Notes: generated by a model not told the origin, from the letters alone. 64,000 nt of DNA from JAWMQL01 sp033283165 (GCA_033283165.1 JAWMQL010000003.1:620001-684000), one strand, 5' to 3'; counted from the first letter of the stretch, positions 42,122 to 54,345 are shown. Made by a program: numbers and translations.

Positions 42122-42254
42122 CCAATAATGTGTACTTCTTCACATCACATGTGGGGAATCCGGGGATTTTTGCTTACTACCCGCGCCGCTGGCGGATATA
42201 CTTCAGCCTGTAGTGAAACAGATCGGTCATGTTTGACGTGGCCATTGGGGATCG

Positions 42255-43970
42255 ATGAACGACAAGGGCATAGGGCAACTTAGCGGCCTGGCTGGCCGGC
42301 TGGTAACAGAGGGCCTGATCTCATCTGAAGTGGCAGCCCAGGCGCAACAGAACGCCGCCAGGGAGGGTCTGCATTTCGTCCAGTTCCTGGTGGAGCGCAA
42401 GGATGTCAACGGCAGGCGCCTGGCGGAGGTGGCCTCACACGAATTCGGCGTTCCCCTGTTCGACATTGAAGCCTTCAACCTGGCCCTGCTGCCCACCGAC
42501 CTGGTCAAGGCCGACCTGGTCACCAAGCATCACGCCCTGCCGCTGATGCGCCGGGGCAATCGCCTCTTCATTGCCGTTTCCGACCCGACCAACCTGGCTG
42601 CCCTGGATGAAATCAAGTTCCACACCGGCATCAATACCGACGCGGTACTGATTGAAGAGCGAGCCCTGAGCGCGGCCATTTCGCGCTGGGTCGAGGTGCA
42701 GGAGTCCCTCAATGATGGCCTCGGCGACCTCGAAACCGAGGATTTCGACGACATCGATATCGGCTCGGGCGAAGTGGAAGTCGACGACGACGGTATGGAG
42801 GGAATTGATGAAACCCCCATCGTCCGGTTCGTCAACAAGGTCCTGATGGACGCTATCCGCCAGGGCGCCTCCGATATCCACTTCGAACCCTACGAGAACA
42901 ACTACCGGGTCAGGTTCCGCACCGACGGTGTGCTGAGAGAGGTGGTGCGTCCCCCGAAAAATCTCTCCGCTCGCCTGGCGGCGAGACTCAAGGTGATGTC
43001 GCAGATGGACATCTCCGAGCGCCGCATCCCCCAGGACGGGCGCATCCAGATGCGGCTGTCACGCAAGCGCGCCATCGACTTCCGGGTCAATACCCTGCCG
43101 ACCCTGTTCGGGGAAAAGATCGTGCTGCGTATCCTCGACCCCACCACCGCGCAAATGGGCATCGATGCGCTGGGCTACGAGGAAGAGCAGAAAGAAATGT
43201 ACATGCGGGCCCTGCGGCAACCCCAGGGCATGATCCTGGTAACCGGCCCCACCGGGTCCGGTAAAACCGTGTCGCTGTACACGGGCCTGAATATCCTGAA
43301 CGAGCCGCAGCGGAACATTTCCACCGCGGAGGACCCGGTGGAAATCAACCTGGAAGGGGTCAACCAGGTGCACGTGAACCCCAAAGTGGGACTCAATTTC
43401 GCCGAGGCCCTGCGCTCCTTCCTGCGCCAGGACCCGGACATCATCATGGTCGGTGAGATTCGCGACCTGGAGACGGCGGAAATCGCCATCAAGGCAGCCC
43501 AGACCGGCCACCTGGTGCTGTCGACCCTGCACACCAACAGCGCGGCAGAGACCATTACCCGCATGCTCAACATGGGCGTGCCCGGTTTCAACCTGGCTAC
43601 CTCGGTCAGCCTGATCATCGCCCAGCGGCTGGCGCGCCGGCTGTGCAAGGAATGCGCGGAACCCGCCGACATTCCGCACGAAACATTGATAAAGGAAGGC
43701 TTCACCGAGGAGATGCTGGCGGAAGCGACTCTGATGAAAGCCGTGGGCTGCAGCAACTGTACCGATGGCTACAAGGGGCGGGTCGGGGTATACGAGGTGG
43801 TCCGGGTTACACCGGAAATCTCCCGCCTGATCATGGAAGAGGGCAACTCGCTGGAAATCAGCCGCCAGGCCAGGGAGGAAGGCTTCAACGACCTGCGTAC
43901 GTCGGCCCTGATGAAAGCGGCCCAGGGCCTGACCAGCCTGGAAGAGGTCAACCGGATAACGACAGACTAG
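42255..43970 (+). CDS. pilB: Type IV pilus extension ATPase PilB
   Basis: A 571-residue cytoplasmic hexameric ATPase that powers pilus assembly. The N-terminal MshEN/T2SSE domain (about 1-150) is followed by an acidic linker (DFDDIDIGSGEVEVDDD) and the ATPase core: Walker A GPTGSGKT, Asp box, Walker B IIMVGEIRDLETAEIA and His box LSTLHTNSAAETITRM. The zinc tetracysteine is CKECAEP and CSNC. The 133-bp gap after the second pilin probably contains its promoter, though no clear element was seen. Confidence 0.97.
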   Translation: MNDKGIGQLSGLAGRLVTEGLISSEVAAQAQQNAAREGLHFVQFLVERKDVNGRRLAEVASHEFGVPLFDIEAFNLALLPTDLVKADLVTKHHALPLMRRGNRLFIAVSDPTNLAALDEIKFHTGINTDAVLIEERALSAAISRWVEVQESLNDGLGDLETEDFDDIDIGSGEVEVDDDGMEGIDETPIVRFVNKVLMDAIRQGASDIHFEPYENNYRVRFRTDGVLREVVRPPKNLSARLAARLKVMSQMDISERRIPQDGRIQMRLSRKRAIDFRVNTLPTLFGEKIVLRILDPTTAQMGIDALGYEEEQKEMYMRALRQPQGMILVTGPTGSGKTVSLYTGLNILNEPQRNISTAEDPVEINLEGVNQVHVNPKVGLNFAEALRSFLRQDPDIIMVGEIRDLETAEIAIKAAQTGHLVLSTLHTNSAAETITRMLNMGVPGFNLATSVSLIIAQRLARRLCKECAEPADIPHETLIKEGFTEEMLAEATLMKAVGCSNCTDGYKGRVGVYEVVRVTPEISRLIMEEGNSLEISRQAREEGFNDLRTSALMKAAQGLTSLEEVNRITTD

Positions 43971-44010
43971 CCGGCACGACGGACCGGCGCGGTAAGGGGG
44001 TACGGGGACT

Positions 44011-45228
44011 ATGGCAACGGCAACACAGGGCGACATCTTCATCTGGTCCGGCAAGGACCGCAACGGCCAGGACAGCCAGGGCGAGATCAAGGCGCAGAGC
44101 CAGGCCCTGGCCAAGGCACAATTGCGCCGCCAGGGCATCAACCCGAAAAATATCAAGAAAAAGGCCAAGCCCCTGTTCGGCGGCAGCGGCAAGCCAATCA
44201 AACCGGCGGACATCGCCATGTTGACGCGCCAGCTGGCGACCATGCTGAAAGCCGGCGTACCCCTGGTTCAGAGCTTCGACATCGTCGCCGAAGGTCTCGA
44301 AAAACCAAAAATGAAAGAGCTGGTCAACGAGATCAAGAACGATGTCGCTTCCGGCAGTGGCCTGGCACCCAGTCTGGCCAAGCACCCGCGCCTGTTCGAC
44401 GACCTGACCTGTAGCCTGATCGGTTCCGGCGAAACGTCGGGTACGCTGGAGGTGATGCTGGACCGGGTCGCCACCTACAAGGAAAAGACCGAGCAGCTTA
44501 AAGCCAAGATCAAGAAAGCCCTGACCTACCCGACGGCCGTGATCATCGTGGCAATCATTGTGACAGCCATCCTGCTGGTCAAAGTCGTGCCGCAGTTCGC
44601 CGAAACGTTTACCAGCTTCGGATCTGACCTGCCGGCCTTCACCCTGTTCGTGCTGAAGATTTCCTATTTTGCGCAGGAGTGGTGGTTTATCGGCTTGCTC
44701 GGGATCATAGCGTCGGTCTTCCTGTTCCGGGAGGTAAAACATCGGTCAGTGCCGTTCGCGGAGTTCCTGGACCGCACGGCATTGCGCCTGCCCATCTTCG
44801 GCGTCATCGTGCACGACGCAGTGGTGGCGCGTTTTTCCCGCACCCTGTCCACCACCTTCGCCGCCGGCGTGCCGCTGGTGGAGGCCCTGGATTCCACCGC
44901 CGGGGCCGCGGGCAACTCGGTCTACGCCAAGGGCATCCGCCGCATCCGCGACGACGTCACCACCGGTTCCACCCTGTACTCGGCCATCAAGTCCACCGGG
45001 CTGTTTCCCAACATGCTGCTCCAGATGGTCTCCATCGGCGAGGAGTCCGGGTCGCTGGACGACATGCTGGACAAGGTGGCCACCCACTACGAGGAAGCGG
45101 TGGATAACGCGGTGGACAGCCTCAGCTCGCTGATGGAACCGATGATCATGTCCATCCTCGGGGTCCTGGTGGGCGGCCTGATGATCGCCATGTACCTGCC
45201 GATCTTCATGCTTGGGTCTGTTATCTAG
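44011..45228 (+). CDS. pilC: Type IV pilus inner membrane platform protein PilC
   Basis: A 405-residue GspF/PilC platform protein that couples PilB to pilin insertion. Two repeated cytoplasmic helical domains (about 65-190 and 270-390) start with the typical LTRQLATMLKAGVPLVQSFD and FSRTLSTTFAAGVPLVEALD. Three membrane segments lie near 172-192, 222-240 and the C-terminus (MIMSILGVLVGGLMIAMYLPI). It is 40 nt after pilB and 3 nt before pilD. Confidence 0.96.
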   Translation: MATATQGDIFIWSGKDRNGQDSQGEIKAQSQALAKAQLRRQGINPKNIKKKAKPLFGGSGKPIKPADIAMLTRQLATMLKAGVPLVQSFDIVAEGLEKPKMKELVNEIKNDVASGSGLAPSLAKHPRLFDDLTCSLIGSGETSGTLEVMLDRVATYKEKTEQLKAKIKKALTYPTAVIIVAIIVTAILLVKVVPQFAETFTSFGSDLPAFTLFVLKISYFAQEWWFIGLLGIIASVFLFREVKHRSVPFAEFLDRTALRLPIFGVIVHDAVVARFSRTLSTTFAAGVPLVEALDSTAGAAGNSVYAKGIRRIRDDVTTGSTLYSAIKSTGLFPNMLLQMVSIGEESGSLDDMLDKVATHYEEAVDNAVDSLSSLMEPMIMSILGVLVGGLMIAMYLPIFMLGSVI

Positions 45229-45231
45229 CCA

Positions 45232-46098
45232 ATGCTGGAACAACTCAACCAACACGGCTGGCTGCTGGCCACGTCGCTGCTGGCTCTCGGCCTGGTGGTA
45301 GGCAGCTTCCTGAACGTGGTGATCTACCGCCTGCCCCTGATGATGGAGCGGCAGTGGCACCGGGACTGTTGTGAACTGCTGGAAGTGCAGGATACCATTG
45401 AAGACGAGCCTCTGAGTCTCGCCCAACCGAATTCCCACTGCCCCCACTGCAAGGCGCCGATCAGGCCCTGGCAGAATATCCCGGTGCTCAGCTACCTGCT
45501 GCTGCGCGGCCGCTGCGGCAATTGCGACGCGCCCATCTCTCCCCGTTACCCGTTGGTAGAGGCCGTAACCGGTGCCATGAGCCTGAGCCTGGCCTGGTTT
45601 TACGGCGCCGACCTGGCCCTGCTCGGGGCCCTGTTTTTCAGCTGGGCCCTGATCACCCTGACCCTGATCGACCTCGATCACCAGTTGCTGCCGGACAGCA
45701 TCACCCTGCCACTGTTATGGCTGGGCCTGGCACTGAATATCCTCGGCACCTATACCGACCTGTCCAGCGCCGTGCTGGGCACCATCTTCGGCTACCTGTC
45801 ACTGTGGAGCGTTTACTGGCTGTTCAAACTGGCCACCGGCAAGGAGGGCATGGGCTACGGTGACTTCAAGCTGCTGGCAGCGCTGGGCGCCTGGCTCGGC
45901 TGGCAAATGCTGCCCTTGCTGATACTCCTCTCGTCACTGGTGGGTGCGATCTGCGGTCTGCTGTTGATGGTCATCAGGCGCCGGGGCCGGGATGTCCCTA
46001 TACCTTTCGGCCCCTATCTCGCGATGGCGGGCTGGATCTGCCTGCTGTGGGGCAACCAGCTACTGGAGCGCTACTTCGGCCTCAGCGGGCTGAACTGA
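45232..46098 (+). CDS. pilD: Prepilin peptidase / N-methyltransferase PilD
   Basis: A 288-residue bifunctional inner membrane enzyme that cleaves prepilin leaders and N-methylates the new first residue. The cytoplasmic domain has the two CxxC pairs CPHCKAPI and CGNCDAPI (about 70-105). The aspartyl protease residues are in TLIDLDHQLLPD and GMGYGDFKLLAALGAWLG (the GxGD motif). About eight membrane helices. It should process both pilins in this window. The stop overlaps the coaE start in TGATG. Confidence 0.97.
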   Translation: MLEQLNQHGWLLATSLLALGLVVGSFLNVVIYRLPLMMERQWHRDCCELLEVQDTIEDEPLSLAQPNSHCPHCKAPIRPWQNIPVLSYLLLRGRCGNCDAPISPRYPLVEAVTGAMSLSLAWFYGADLALLGALFFSWALITLTLIDLDHQLLPDSITLPLLWLGLALNILGTYTDLSSAVLGTIFGYLSLWSVYWLFKLATGKEGMGYGDFKLLAALGAWLGWQMLPLLILLSSLVGAICGLLLMVIRRRGRDVPIPFGPYLAMAGWICLLWGNQLLERYFGLSGLN

Positions 46099-46706
46099 TG
46101 GGCCTGGTGATCGGCGTCACCGGGGGTATCGGCAGCGGCAAGACCGCAGTTACCGCCCGCCTGGAGCAACATGGCATCACCGTGGTGGACGCAGACCTGG
46201 CCTCGCGGCTGATCATGCAGCCGGGGCGCCCTGCGCTGGCCGCCGTGGCAGAACACTTTGGCGCTCACCTGATCCAGGCCGACGGTACCCTTGACCGGGC
46301 TGCACTGCGCGCCGTGGTGTTTGCGGACGAACAGGAAAGGCGCTGGCTGGAGCAGCTGACCCATCCCCTGATCGGGCAGGAAATACGCGAGCAACTGGCG
46401 CGAAGCACATCAGCCTACACCGTCCTGAGCTCCCCGCTGCTGCTGGAAAGCGGCCAGTTGGAGCTGGCCGACAGGATCGTGGTGGTGGACGTACCGGAGG
46501 AAATCCAACTGGCCCGCACCATGGCCCGGGACGATAACGACGAGGCCCAGGTCCGGCGCATCATGGCGGCACAATGCAAACGCCAGGACCGCCTGGCGCG
46601 AGCGGATTACGTCATCGACAACAGTGGCAGCCTGGCCGAGCTGGAAGCCCAGGTGGATGCCCTGCACCGGGAATTGCTGGCCCTGGCCGGGGAATCAGCC
46701 GAGTAG
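46098..46706 (+). CDS. coaE: Dephospho-CoA kinase
   Basis: Last step of coenzyme A synthesis: phosphorylates the 3'-hydroxyl of dephospho-CoA. The 202-residue protein has the P-loop TGGIGSGKT (about 8-16), VVDADLASR with the catalytic Asp, LTHPLI and RIMAAQCKRQDRLARADYVIDNSG. It starts inside the pilD stop. The yacG (gyrase inhibitor) gene often found next is absent, as the convergent mutT gene overlaps the coaE end by 12 nt. Confidence 0.96.
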   Translation: MGLVIGVTGGIGSGKTAVTARLEQHGITVVDADLASRLIMQPGRPALAAVAEHFGAHLIQADGTLDRAALRAVVFADEQERRWLEQLTHPLIGQEIREQLARSTSAYTVLSSPLLLESGQLELADRIVVVDVPEEIQLARTMARDDNDEAQVRRIMAAQCKRQDRLARADYVIDNSGSLAELEAQVDALHRELLALAGESAE

Positions 46707-47093
46707 TTTCTGCACCGCCTGCACGATAGGCAGATTGGCGGCGGGAAAATCGTAATCAGCCAGTGCATCAGCCTCCACCCAGGCCAGGGGCTGTCCTTCC
46801 AGACCTCGCGGTTCACCGCGGAACTCCCGCACCAGGTGCACATCCAGCAGCACAGCTTTGTCCTGGTAATCGTGGTTGACCTGCAGCAGGGGCTGCAGCG
46901 GCCCGATCGCAATACCCAGTTCCTCCGCGAGTTCGCGGGTCATGGCCTGCGACAGGCTTTCTCCACTCTCCACTTTTCCGCCGGGGAACTCCCACAGGCC
47001 ACCCTGATGGGAATCGGCAGCGCGCCGGCTGAGCAAAATACGCCCGTCGGCGTCAAGGATCACGGCCACCGCCACGTGCACCCGCGCTCCCAT
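46695..47093 (-). CDS. mutT: 8-oxo-dGTP diphosphatase (Nudix hydrolase MutT)
   Basis: A 132-residue Nudix enzyme that removes oxidised dGTP from the nucleotide pool. The Nudix box is complete: GGKVESGESLSQAMTRELAEELGI, around residues 39-62, fits GX5EX7REUXEEXGU. WEFPGGK precedes it as in MutT. The ATG at 47093 overlaps the argJ stop (TGATG), so it is coupled to argJ at the end of the leftward housekeeping run. Confidence 0.93.
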   Translation of the reverse strand: MGARVHVAVAVILDADGRILLSRRAADSHQGGLWEFPGGKVESGESLSQAMTRELAEELGIAIGPLQPLLQVNHDYQDKAVLLDVHLVREFRGEPRGLEGQPLAWVEADALADYDFPAANLPIVQAVQKLLG

Positions 47094-48319
47094 CAGGTAC
47101 GGTATTCCGCATTGATACGGACATAATCGTAGGAAAAGTCGCTGGTCCACACGGCAGCGCTGGCAACGCCGCGATTTAACTCGACCCGGATCACGATCTC
47201 CTCCGGGGCCATGGCCGCCACGCCCTGCTCTTCGGTATAGCTGCTCGCCCGGCAGCCGTTTTCAGCAATCAGGACATCGTTGAGGAACACCGCCACGTCT
47301 GCCACCACCAGGTTTTCCAATCCCGCCCTGCCTATGGCCGCAAGCAACCGTCCCCAGTTGGGGTCTGAGGCGAACAGGGCGGTCTTGACCAGCGGCGAGT
47401 GGGCAATGGTAAACGCCACCGCCAGGCACTCGTCCTCATCGCGACCCCCGTTGATTTCCACGGTCACAAACTTGCTGGCGCCCTCCCCGTCGCGCACCAG
47501 GGCCTGCGCCAGGTGCGTGCAGGCCTGTTGCAGGGCCCGGGCCAGGGCAATCGCCAGAGGAGCCCCCGCATCGACCAACTCCTCGTTGCCGGCCGCGCCG
47601 CTAGCCAGCAGGATACAGGCGTCATTGGTTGAGGTGTCGCCATCCACGGTGATCCGGTTGAAACTTTGCTCGACCGCGTTGGCGAGCAACCCCTGGAGCA
47701 GTTCGGGCGCTACCAGCACATCGGTCGCGAGGTAGGCCAGCATGGTCGCCATATTGGGCCGGAGCATGCCAGCCCCCTTGGCAATACCGGTCAGGACATA
47801 GTCATGCCCGTCACAGCTGAAGGGTACGGATATCCCCTTGGGTCGGGTATCGGTGGTGAGAATGCCCTCGGCGGCCAGCGCCCAGCCCTGTTCATCCAGG
47901 GCCTCAAAAGCCTGCGGCAGGGCGCCGATAATCCGCTCTGCCGGCAGCGGCTCGCCGATCACGCCGGTGGAGAAGGGCAGCACCTGCGAAGCGGCAACCG
48001 CCCCCCGTGCTGCTACCGCCAGCGTGCAGTCCCTGGCGGCGGCGATGCCGTCGGCACCGGTGCCGGCGTTGGCGTTGCCGGTATTCACCAGCAGGTAGCG
48101 CGCCTCCCCCGCACAGGACTGGAGATTGTCCCTCGCCACCAGCACCGGCGCCGCACAGAAGGCGTTGCGGGTAAACACCGCGGCGCAACGGCTGCCGGGC
48201 GCCGCCTCGATCAACACCAGGTCCCGGCGACCCGGAGTCTTGATGCCGGCACTGGCGGTCCCCAGGCGGATGCCCGGCACCGGGCTCAGCGCGGGAAGCG
48301 GGTCATTTCCAACGGCCAT
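47093..48319 (-). CDS. argJ: Bifunctional ornithine acetyltransferase / N-acetylglutamate synthase
   Basis: Recycles the acetyl group from N-acetylornithine to glutamate in arginine synthesis. The 408-residue proenzyme self-cleaves before the Thr in KGAGMLRPNMATMLAYLATD to give alpha and beta chains. Other family segments are VNTGNANAGTG, STGVIGEPLP, and TVDGDTSTNDACILLASG. It lies 12 nt after secA on the same strand, a common gammaproteobacterial arrangement with mutT. Confidence 0.96.
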   Translation of the reverse strand: MAVGNDPLPALSPVPGIRLGTASAGIKTPGRRDLVLIEAAPGSRCAAVFTRNAFCAAPVLVARDNLQSCAGEARYLLVNTGNANAGTGADGIAAARDCTLAVAARGAVAASQVLPFSTGVIGEPLPAERIIGALPQAFEALDEQGWALAAEGILTTDTRPKGISVPFSCDGHDYVLTGIAKGAGMLRPNMATMLAYLATDVLVAPELLQGLLANAVEQSFNRITVDGDTSTNDACILLASGAAGNEELVDAGAPLAIALARALQQACTHLAQALVRDGEGASKFVTVEINGGRDEDECLAVAFTIAHSPLVKTALFASDPNWGRLLAAIGRAGLENLVVADVAVFLNDVLIAENGCRASSYTEEQGVAAMAPEEIVIRVELNRGVASAAVWTSDFSYDYVRINAEYRT

Positions 48320-48331
48320 GGCAGGCCCTCC

Positions 48332-51067
<2,736 letters not shown>

Positions 51068-51146
51068 TGCGTTGTCTTAATCCGGTAAATAGGGGGGAGC
51101 TCGCCGCGGCGCATGCCACGGCGGCCGGCAGTTGCGTGCAAAGGTC

Positions 51147-52076
51147 TCAGCGCCGGGTGCGGCGAATATAGCTGGAGGGATCGACCTTGCGGCCGTGTTT
51201 GTAGACTTCGAAATGAACGTGGGCGCCGGTGGAGCGGCCACTGGAGCCCATCAGGGCGATCGTCTCGCCCTTGCGCACGACGTCGCCGGGCTCGACCAGG
51301 TTCTGCTTGTTGTGCGCGTAGCGGGTGACAAAACCGTCACCGTGCGAAACTTCGACCATTTCCCCGTAACCGCTGCGCTCACCGGCCCAGGTGACCACGC
51401 CACCGGCCACGGCGATGACATTCGACCCCTCGACACCCGCGAAGTCCATACCGGTGTGCATGGCCGGCTTACCGGTAAAGGGATCGGTGCGCTGGCCGTA
51501 GAAAGACGATATCCAGCCCTTTTCGATGGGGCGCCCGGACAGCCAGGCCTGGTCGTCCAGTTTGCGATTGTTCAGCAGGGTTTCCAGCAGGTCCAGCTGG
51601 CGCTCACGGTCACTCAGGCGGGCCTCGAACTGGCCCAGTTCCGCTTCCAGGTCGAGCACGTCATAGTCAACGTGGAAGTCGCCGCCCAGCGGCCCGCCCA
51701 GTGCCGGGGGCTGGCTGAAGTCAAACTCGCCCTGCGCCAGGCCGGCCATATTGGTCAGGTGTTCCCCGAGCGCATCGAGCCGGGTTATCCGCGCCTGCAG
51801 TTCCGCCAGGTTGAGGCTCAGCGCCTGCAGCCGGTTCTCGGCCTGGGCCCGCAGTGCCGCCAGTTCCTTCTCCTGCTGCTGCAGCTCGTCCTGCATTTCC
51901 TCCAGGGAGGCTTCACCCAGGGCCCGGGACTGACTGGCCTGGCCCACCACGAAGCCGGCCGCCAGTATGCCCAATGGCAAACCCAGGCAACACAGGGACA
52001 GCACCGCGCGGGACCACCGTCCCAGATCCACGGACAGAGGGCCTCCTAGTCGGCGATTAGTCTGGTCGACCTTCAT
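51147..52076 (-). CDS. M23 family (LytM) metallopeptidase with coiled coil
   Basis: A 309-residue membrane-anchored periplasmic protein. One hydrophobic segment (about 24-45) is followed by a coiled coil (LEEMQDELQQQEKELAALRAQ onward, about 58-170) and a C-terminal LytM/lysostaphin-type peptidase domain. Zinc ligands are in HTGMDFAG (HxxxD) and HVHFEVYKHG (HxH), so it should be catalytically active on peptidoglycan cross-links, unlike the EnvC/NlpD activators. The position between lpxC and secA is conserved in pseudomonads. The ATG at 52076 is chosen over an upstream in-frame start. Confidence 0.9.
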   Translation of the reverse strand: MKVDQTNRRLGGPLSVDLGRWSRAVLSLCCLGLPLGILAAGFVVGQASQSRALGEASLEEMQDELQQQEKELAALRAQAENRLQALSLNLAELQARITRLDALGEHLTNMAGLAQGEFDFSQPPALGGPLGGDFHVDYDVLDLEAELGQFEARLSDRERQLDLLETLLNNRKLDDQAWLSGRPIEKGWISSFYGQRTDPFTGKPAMHTGMDFAGVEGSNVIAVAGGVVTWAGERSGYGEMVEVSHGDGFVTRYAHNKQNLVEPGDVVRKGETIALMGSSGRSTGAHVHFEVYKHGRKVDPSSYIRRTRR

Positions 52077-52162
52077 TCCAATTACATATGGCAAACGAGC
52101 GCGCAACTATGCCACAACAGGGCGGAAATTGCCATTGTCAAGAGGAGGGTGTAGCGGGCGGC

Positions 52163-53077
52163 TCAGGTCGCCGGAACAGCGCTGGTAGCGTAGGAAATCG
52201 GGGCCTTGGCCTCGTCCTCGAAGGTCACCATTTCCCAGGCATCGGTCTGGGCAATCAGGGCTCGCAGGGAGGCATTGTTCAGGGCGTGCCCGGACTTGTA
52301 GGCACGGAATTCGCCGATCAGGCTGTTGCCCAGCAGGTACAGGTCGCCGATAGCGTCCAGCACCTTGTGCTTCACGAACTCATCGTCGTAGCGCAGGCCG
52401 TCCTGGTTGAGGATGCGGTATTCATCCACCACGATGGCGTTGTCCACGCTGCCGCCCTGGGCCAGGCCCTGGGAGCGCAGGTACTCGATCTCGTGCATGA
52501 AGCCGAAGGTGCGGGCGCGACTGACCTCTTTGACGAAGGAGGTGGTGGAGAAATCCACCTCGGCGTGGGCAGTGCGATCGCGGAAGACGGGGTGGTCGAA
52601 ATCGATGGTGAAGGAGACTTTGAAGCCATCAAAGGGGAGAAAGCTGGCTACCTTGTCTCCATCTTCCACCGTGACCGGCCGCTTGATGCGAATAAACTTC
52701 TTGGGCGCATTCTGTTCCTCGATACCAGCGGACTGGATCAGGAACACAAAGGGCCCCGCACTGCCATCCATGATCGGAACCTCGGGTGCACTGACATCGA
52801 TATAGGCGTTGTCAATGCCGAGCCCGGCCATGGCCGAAAGCAGGTGCTCTACGGTGGAGACACGCTCTCCGTCGACCACCAGCGAAGTAGACAGGGTGGT
52901 ATCGCCGACATTTTCGGCCCGGGCCGGAATTTCCAGCACCGGATCGAGATCGACACGGCGAAACACAATGCCCTTGTCCGCGGGTGCGGGACTCAGGGTG
53001 AGGTAGACTTTTTCACCCGTGTGCAGGCCCACGCCCGTGGCCTTGATTGCATTTCGCAATGTACGCTGTCGAATCAT
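52163..53077 (-). CDS. lpxC: UDP-3-O-acyl-N-acetylglucosamine deacetylase
   Basis: Zinc enzyme for the committed step of lipid A synthesis. The 304-residue protein has the typical N-terminus IRQRTLRNAIKATGVGLHTG, zinc His in STVEHLLSA, and the His/Asp pair in KHKVLDAIGDLYLLG. GHALNN near the C-terminus supplies the catalytic His. Following ftsZ by 61 nt is the classic ftsZ-lpxC order. No degradation-type C-terminal tail like that of E. coli can be judged from sequence alone. Confidence 0.97.
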   Translation of the reverse strand: MIRQRTLRNAIKATGVGLHTGEKVYLTLSPAPADKGIVFRRVDLDPVLEIPARAENVGDTTLSTSLVVDGERVSTVEHLLSAMAGLGIDNAYIDVSAPEVPIMDGSAGPFVFLIQSAGIEEQNAPKKFIRIKRPVTVEDGDKVASFLPFDGFKVSFTIDFDHPVFRDRTAHAEVDFSTTSFVKEVSRARTFGFMHEIEYLRSQGLAQGGSVDNAIVVDEYRILNQDGLRYDDEFVKHKVLDAIGDLYLLGNSLIGEFRAYKSGHALNNASLRALIAQTDAWEMVTFEDEAKAPISYATSAVPAT

Positions 53078-53138
53078 GATCTTACCAACCTTCTATTGAA
53101 CCGCCGCCGGCCGCTGGAGTTTGCGGACTCCGCTGCCT

Positions 53139-54305
53139 CTAGTCTGCCTGGCGACGCAAAAACGCGGGGATGTCGAAATAGTCCCCGTCGCCGGCGGTGT
53201 CCGGAGTTGCGACCGACTGGTTACCCGCGCCGCGCTGCCGGCGGTTCACCGTCGGACGCTCGAAGCGGCTGTAATCCAGTTCTTCCTGCTCGGGGGCAGG
53301 GGCGGCCGGCTGCTCGGGCTTGACCACCTGCAGCGGCGCGCGTGCCACCTGACTTCCCAGGCCTGTCGCAACCACGGTGACCTTCAACTCGTCCGCGAGG
53401 TTCGGGTCGATTACCGTGCCTACTACAACTGTTGCTTCTTCGGACGCAAATTCCTCGATCGTGTCGCCAACTTCGGCGAACTCGCCAAGAGCGAGATCGA
53501 TGCCGGCGGTGATATTCACCAGAATACCGCGTGCGCCCTGTAAATCTATATCGTCCAGCAGGGGGCTGTTGATGGCGCGTTCCGCCGCTTCCCGGGCGCG
53601 GTTCTCACCGCGGGAGCTGCCGGTGCCCATCATGGCCATTCCCATCTCGGACATCACCGTTCGCACATCCGCAAAATCCACGTTGATCATACCGGGACGG
53701 ATGATCAGGTCGGCGATGCCCTGAACTGCGCCCAACAATACATCATTAGCTTCCTTAAAGGCATCCAATAAACTGGTATTTTTTCCGAGAACTTCCAGCA
53801 GTTTTTCGTTCGGAATCGTTATCAATGAGTCCACGTGCTGCTGCAGTTCACTGACCCCTTCCAGGGCGATATTGAGGCGTTTTTTCCCCTCGAAAGGAAA
53901 CGGACGGGTCACCACCGCAACGGTCAGGATGCCCAGCTCCCGCGCCACCTCAGCCACGACTGGCGCCCCCCCGGTACCGGTGCCGCCACCCATGCCGGCG
54001 GTTATGAACACCATATCGGCGCCGCGCAGCGCGTCGGCGATGCGATCCCGGTCCTCCATGGCCGCTGCCCGGCCAATCTCCGGGTTGGCCCCGGCACCGA
54101 GGCCCTTGGTGATGTCACCGCCCAGCTGCAGTACCGTCTTGGAGGCGATGTCGGACAGGGCCTGGGCATCGGTGTTGGCGCAGATGAAATCCACGCCTTC
54201 CACCGCGTTGTCGATCATGTGTTTGACGGCATTGCCGCCTCCACCTCCGATCCCTATGACCTTTATGACCGCGTTCTGAGGTACGTTATCGATAAGTTCA
54301 AACAT
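53139..54305 (-). CDS. ftsZ: Cell division GTPase FtsZ
   Basis: Tubulin-like GTPase forming the Z-ring. The 388-residue protein has the signature GGGTGTG in AGMGGGTGTGGAPVVAEVA (about 103-121), the T7-loop NVDFADVRTVM, and a variable Pro/Gln/Glu-rich linker. The conserved C-terminal peptide YFDIPAFLRRQ binds FtsA and ZipA. It is separated from ftsA by 52 bp containing a hairpin. Confidence 0.98.
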   Translation of the reverse strand: MFELIDNVPQNAVIKVIGIGGGGGNAVKHMIDNAVEGVDFICANTDAQALSDIASKTVLQLGGDITKGLGAGANPEIGRAAAMEDRDRIADALRGADMVFITAGMGGGTGTGGAPVVAEVARELGILTVAVVTRPFPFEGKKRLNIALEGVSELQQHVDSLITIPNEKLLEVLGKNTSLLDAFKEANDVLLGAVQGIADLIIRPGMINVDFADVRTVMSEMGMAMMGTGSSRGENRAREAAERAINSPLLDDIDLQGARGILVNITAGIDLALGEFAEVGDTIEEFASEEATVVVGTVIDPNLADELKVTVVATGLGSQVARAPLQVVKPEQPAAPAPEQEELDYSRFERPTVNRRQRGAGNQSVATPDTAGDGDYFDIPAFLRRQAD

Positions 54306-54329
54306 TTTACTTTCCCCTTTGATGATGAT

Positions 54330-54345
54330 GCCGCCAGGTGGCGGC
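54330..54345 (-). other. GC-rich hairpin between ftsA and ftsZ
   Basis: GCCGCC (54330-54335) and GGCGGC (54340-54345) form a perfect 6-bp stem with a 4-nt loop between the ftsA stop and the ftsZ start. No T-run follows in the direction of transcription. It could slow or process the message or stabilise the ftsZ transcript. Confidence 0.5.

Noticed and set aside
42122..42254. Terminator between the second pilin and pilB
   Set aside because: GGAATCC-GGGGATTTTT looked terminator-like, but the stem would be only five pairs with a 2-nt loop.
46695..47093. yacG zinc-finger gene expected after coaE
   Set aside because: coaE and mutT overlap at their ends, leaving no room, and no CxxC-rich short frame was found.
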